From WJMT01 sp964611275 (lineage in GTDB: Bacteria > Acidobacteriota > Aminicenantia > Aminicenantales > Aminicenantaceae), in the NCBI GenBank assembly GCA_964611275.1, contig CAZSZS010000059.1:1-6242 (forward strand): 6,242 nt of DNA. The letters are read 5' to 3'. The notes under the pieces were generated by a model, which did not search any database, was not told where the DNA came from, and saw only the letters and a list, made by a program, of their open reading frames with translations. The position numbers were made by a program, and so were the translations under genes. Of this stretch, positions 6,104-6,242 are shown in pieces; position 1 is the stretch's first letter, and the number at the start of each line of letters is the position of its first letter.

Positions 6104-6242
6104 ATGCTTTTCATAAAAATAACAACTGAGGAGTTTTTGTTTGTATTCAATTTCATTCTAATCGCCATTTTTTTACCTTATAGGCAAGCCGATCTTACAG
6201 CATCTGCTTCGTTACAGGGCACTCGCGGTGAAGGACCACAGC
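6104..6242 (+). CDS. Possible unidentified ORF start, partial at right edge
   Basis: An ATG at 6104 is preceded by TAGGA (6094-6098) five bases away and opens 46 codons that stay open to the window edge. Residues 11-24 are strongly hydrophobic (FLFVFNFILIAIFL), as in a signal peptide or membrane helix. The remainder (PYRQADLTASASLQGTRGEG) is polar and comes from abruptly GC-richer DNA. I do not recognise the product. The composition break inside the frame, and the fact that the minus strand is also open here, make a chance frame running into a repeat or mobile element as likely as a real gene. Confidence 0.22.
   Translation, partial: MLFIKITTEEFLFVFNFILIAIFLPYRQADLTASASLQGTRGEGPQ
6181..6242. 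other. GC-rich segment of unknown nature at the right edge
   Basis: Direct counting gives 35 G+C in 62 bases (56%), against 34 in the preceding 120 bases (28%). The hexamer TTACAG occurs twice, and CTTC and GAAG could form a short imperfect stem. It may be the edge of a dispersed repeat, an insertion, a structured RNA, or a gene entering from the right. The sequence seen is too short to decide. Confidence 0.4.

Noticed and set aside
6028..6168. Minus-strand 46-codon ORF (begins MAIRMKLNTN) overlapping the tadA end, with a faint look of a transposase N-terminus
   Set aside because: Low-complexity AT-rich translation, only a weak AAGG upstream, overlaps the tadA 3' end by 12 bases and the better-supported plus-strand frame at 6104; the resemblance is too vague to report as a gene.
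6040..6242. SRP RNA (ffs) gene, which lies downstream of tadA in some bacteria
   Set aside because: The conserved SRP RNA core (GGTCAGG...GGAAGG...AGCAGC) is not seen in this stretch on either strand.
1..6242. CRISPR array, tRNA, rRNA or toxin-antitoxin pair
   Set aside because: No regularly spaced repeats, tRNA cloverleaf features, rRNA motifs or paired small toxin-like genes were found on either strand.

Overview
The window looks like part of a Gram-negative bacterial chromosome. It carries the inner-membrane pair hflK-hflC, a predicted TonB-like membrane segment, and an ECF sigma factor with a zinc-finger anti-sigma partner. Base composition is moderate, somewhat AT-rich between genes. 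No rRNA, complete mobile element or other strong marker fixes the phylum. Most of the content is ordinary housekeeping and accessory chromosome.

Layout from left to right. On the minus strand, positions 1-988 hold an ECF sigma factor followed, with a 4-base ATGA overlap, by its putative anti-sigma factor, which is cut by the left edge. The visible part of the anti-sigma protein has an HxxxCxxC zinc-binding motif, then a membrane segment resembling the N-terminal anchor of TonB (the TxxxH spacing matches SxxxH). This is the most unusual gene in the window. A 111-bp divergent intergenic region (989-1099) carries a candidate ECF-type promoter for the sigma gene. On the plus strand (1100-2191) is a fold-type II PLP enzyme of the D-cysteine desulfhydrase / ACC deaminase family. 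It ends in a perfect 15-bp hairpin terminator whose loop contains the stop codon. Convergent to it, on the minus strand, are hflC (2242-3186) and hflK (3183-4160), also overlapping by ATGA. Upstream of hflK on the same strand is a threonine-synthase-like PLP enzyme (4243-5445). Only 82 bp separate it from hflK, so the three may share a transcript. A second divergent region (5446-5589) has a good sigma70-type promoter for tadA (5590-6039, plus strand), the tRNA adenosine-34 deaminase.

The last 203 bp have no confidently assigned gene. They begin AT-rich (28% G+C for 6061-6180) and switch sharply to 56% G+C for 6181-6242. An open frame with a plausible ribosome binding site at 6104 runs off the right edge, and the GC-rich segment may be the start of a repeat, mobile element or unrelated gene.

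The sigma/anti-sigma pair probably forms a self-contained signalling module at the inner membrane. HflKC probably acts there as a large scaffold that modulates membrane proteolysis by FtsH, though no ftsH lies in the window. The two PLP enzymes and TadA are independent metabolic and translation functions. I see no clear multi-gene novel system. The best leads are the anti-sigma/TonB-like architecture, the non-canonical active-site residues in the two PLP enzymes, the tadA leader, and the composition break at the right edge.
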